A stretch of DNA of 6,471 nucleotides, taken from assembly GCA_947373235.1 (NCBI GenBank), contig CANBWW010000053.1:1-6471 (forward strand). Direction: 5' to 3'. Shown in pieces: positions 6,218 to 6,471 of this stretch. The first letter of the stretch is position 1. Each line of letters starts with the position of its first letter. The stretch is from Candidatus Altimarinota bacterium. Its GTDB lineage: Bacteria > Patescibacteriota > Gracilibacteria > BD1-5 > UBA2023. The notes under the pieces are model-generated. The model was not told where the DNA came from. It did no database searches and saw nothing but the letters and a program-made list of their open reading frames with translations. The translations under genes were made by a program, and so were the position numbers.

Positions 6218-6471
6218 ATGATACACACAAAAAAGTATGCTGCAGAAGCTTTTGGCACAATGGCTCTCGTTCTTCTTGGTTGTGGAGCTGCGGTTCTCAG
6301 TGGGCTCGATGTTGGCTGGCTCGGAATATCATTAGCATTTGGTTTAGCAGTTGTAGCGATGGCCTATACGATCGGTAATATATCTGGTTGCCATATAAAT
6401 CCTGCTATTAGTTTTGGTGCATGGATCGCTGGTCGGATAAAAGGAGGTGAGATGATTGGATATTGGATCGC
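6218..6471 (+). CDS. Aquaporin (MIP family), AqpZ-like, 3'-truncated by the window edge
   Basis: The first 84 codons of a major intrinsic protein channel, which passes water or small neutral solutes across the inner membrane. ATG 6218 gives a typical aquaporin start, KYAAEAFGTMALVLLGCGAAVL (first helix, about residues 7-27 of the visible part). A second helix follows (about 35-52), then ISGCHINPAIS with the first NPA box at 61-63. The residue aligned with the helix-2 selectivity position is Phe41 (AFGLAV), as in water-selective AqpZ, where glycerol facilitators have Trp; this favours a water channel, but the second NPA box and the selectivity Arg lie outside the window. A Cys replaces the Gly/Ala usual before the NPA His (GCHINPA). 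No in-frame TGA in the visible part. It has its own promoter and a long leader, and no Shine-Dalgarno sequence. Confidence 0.9.
   Translation, partial: MIHTKKYAAEAFGTMALVLLGCGAAVLSGLDVGWLGISLAFGLAVVAMAYTIGNISGCHINPAISFGAWIAGRIKGGEMIGYWI

Noticed and set aside
6094..6378. Plus-strand open frame of 94 codons across the aquaporin leader and start
   Set aside because: It overlaps the aquaporin gene in another frame; the aquaporin frame has the NPA box and family N-terminus, so this one is a shadow.

Overview
The window looks like a stretch of chromosome from a Candidate Phyla Radiation (Patescibacteria) bacterium of the Gracilibacteria / Absconditabacteria (SR1) type, which reads UGA as glycine (NCBI code 25). 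The evidence is direct. Five genes contain in-frame TGA codons, 15 in all by hand count. Several fall exactly where the protein family has a conserved glycine: SerS before the FVPMIPPYLV motif, DnaX before KYKIYIIDE and in the GGLRDAL motif, the AI-2E transporter in FGLVGLLIGVP, and MiaA before KIPVLCGGTGLY. UGG still encodes tryptophan, and all six visible gene ends are TAA. Under the standard code these genes appear as fragments, so coordinates here are given under code 25.

Layout. On the minus strand, reading leftward from about 1911, a clear sigma70-type promoter drives serS (seryl-tRNA synthetase). An unrecognised 118-residue gene with four in-frame UGA codons follows, and then an unrecognised gene that runs off the left edge. 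On the plus strand, starting at 1985, there is a small two-helix membrane protein gene, about 150 bases of non-coding DNA, and a strong hairpin terminator. A promoter then drives a compact operon of dnaX (clamp-loader tau/gamma subunit), an AI-2E-family membrane transporter and miaA (tRNA A37 dimethylallyltransferase), with gaps of only 9 and 4 bases. After miaA, a promoter with a perfect -35 box and a long leader carrying a 9-bp inverted repeat precede an aquaporin gene cut by the right edge.

How it fits together. The content is mostly core: translation (serS), replication (dnaX), tRNA modification (miaA), plus two membrane transport proteins. No mobile element, CRISPR array, tRNA, rRNA or defence system is visible. 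No start codon in the window has a convincing Shine-Dalgarno sequence. The main interest is the recoded reading of the region: one gene invisible under the standard code, and conserved genes that would be miscalled as pseudogenes. Smaller points are the leader hairpin before the aquaporin gene and an A-tract at a domain boundary in dnaX.
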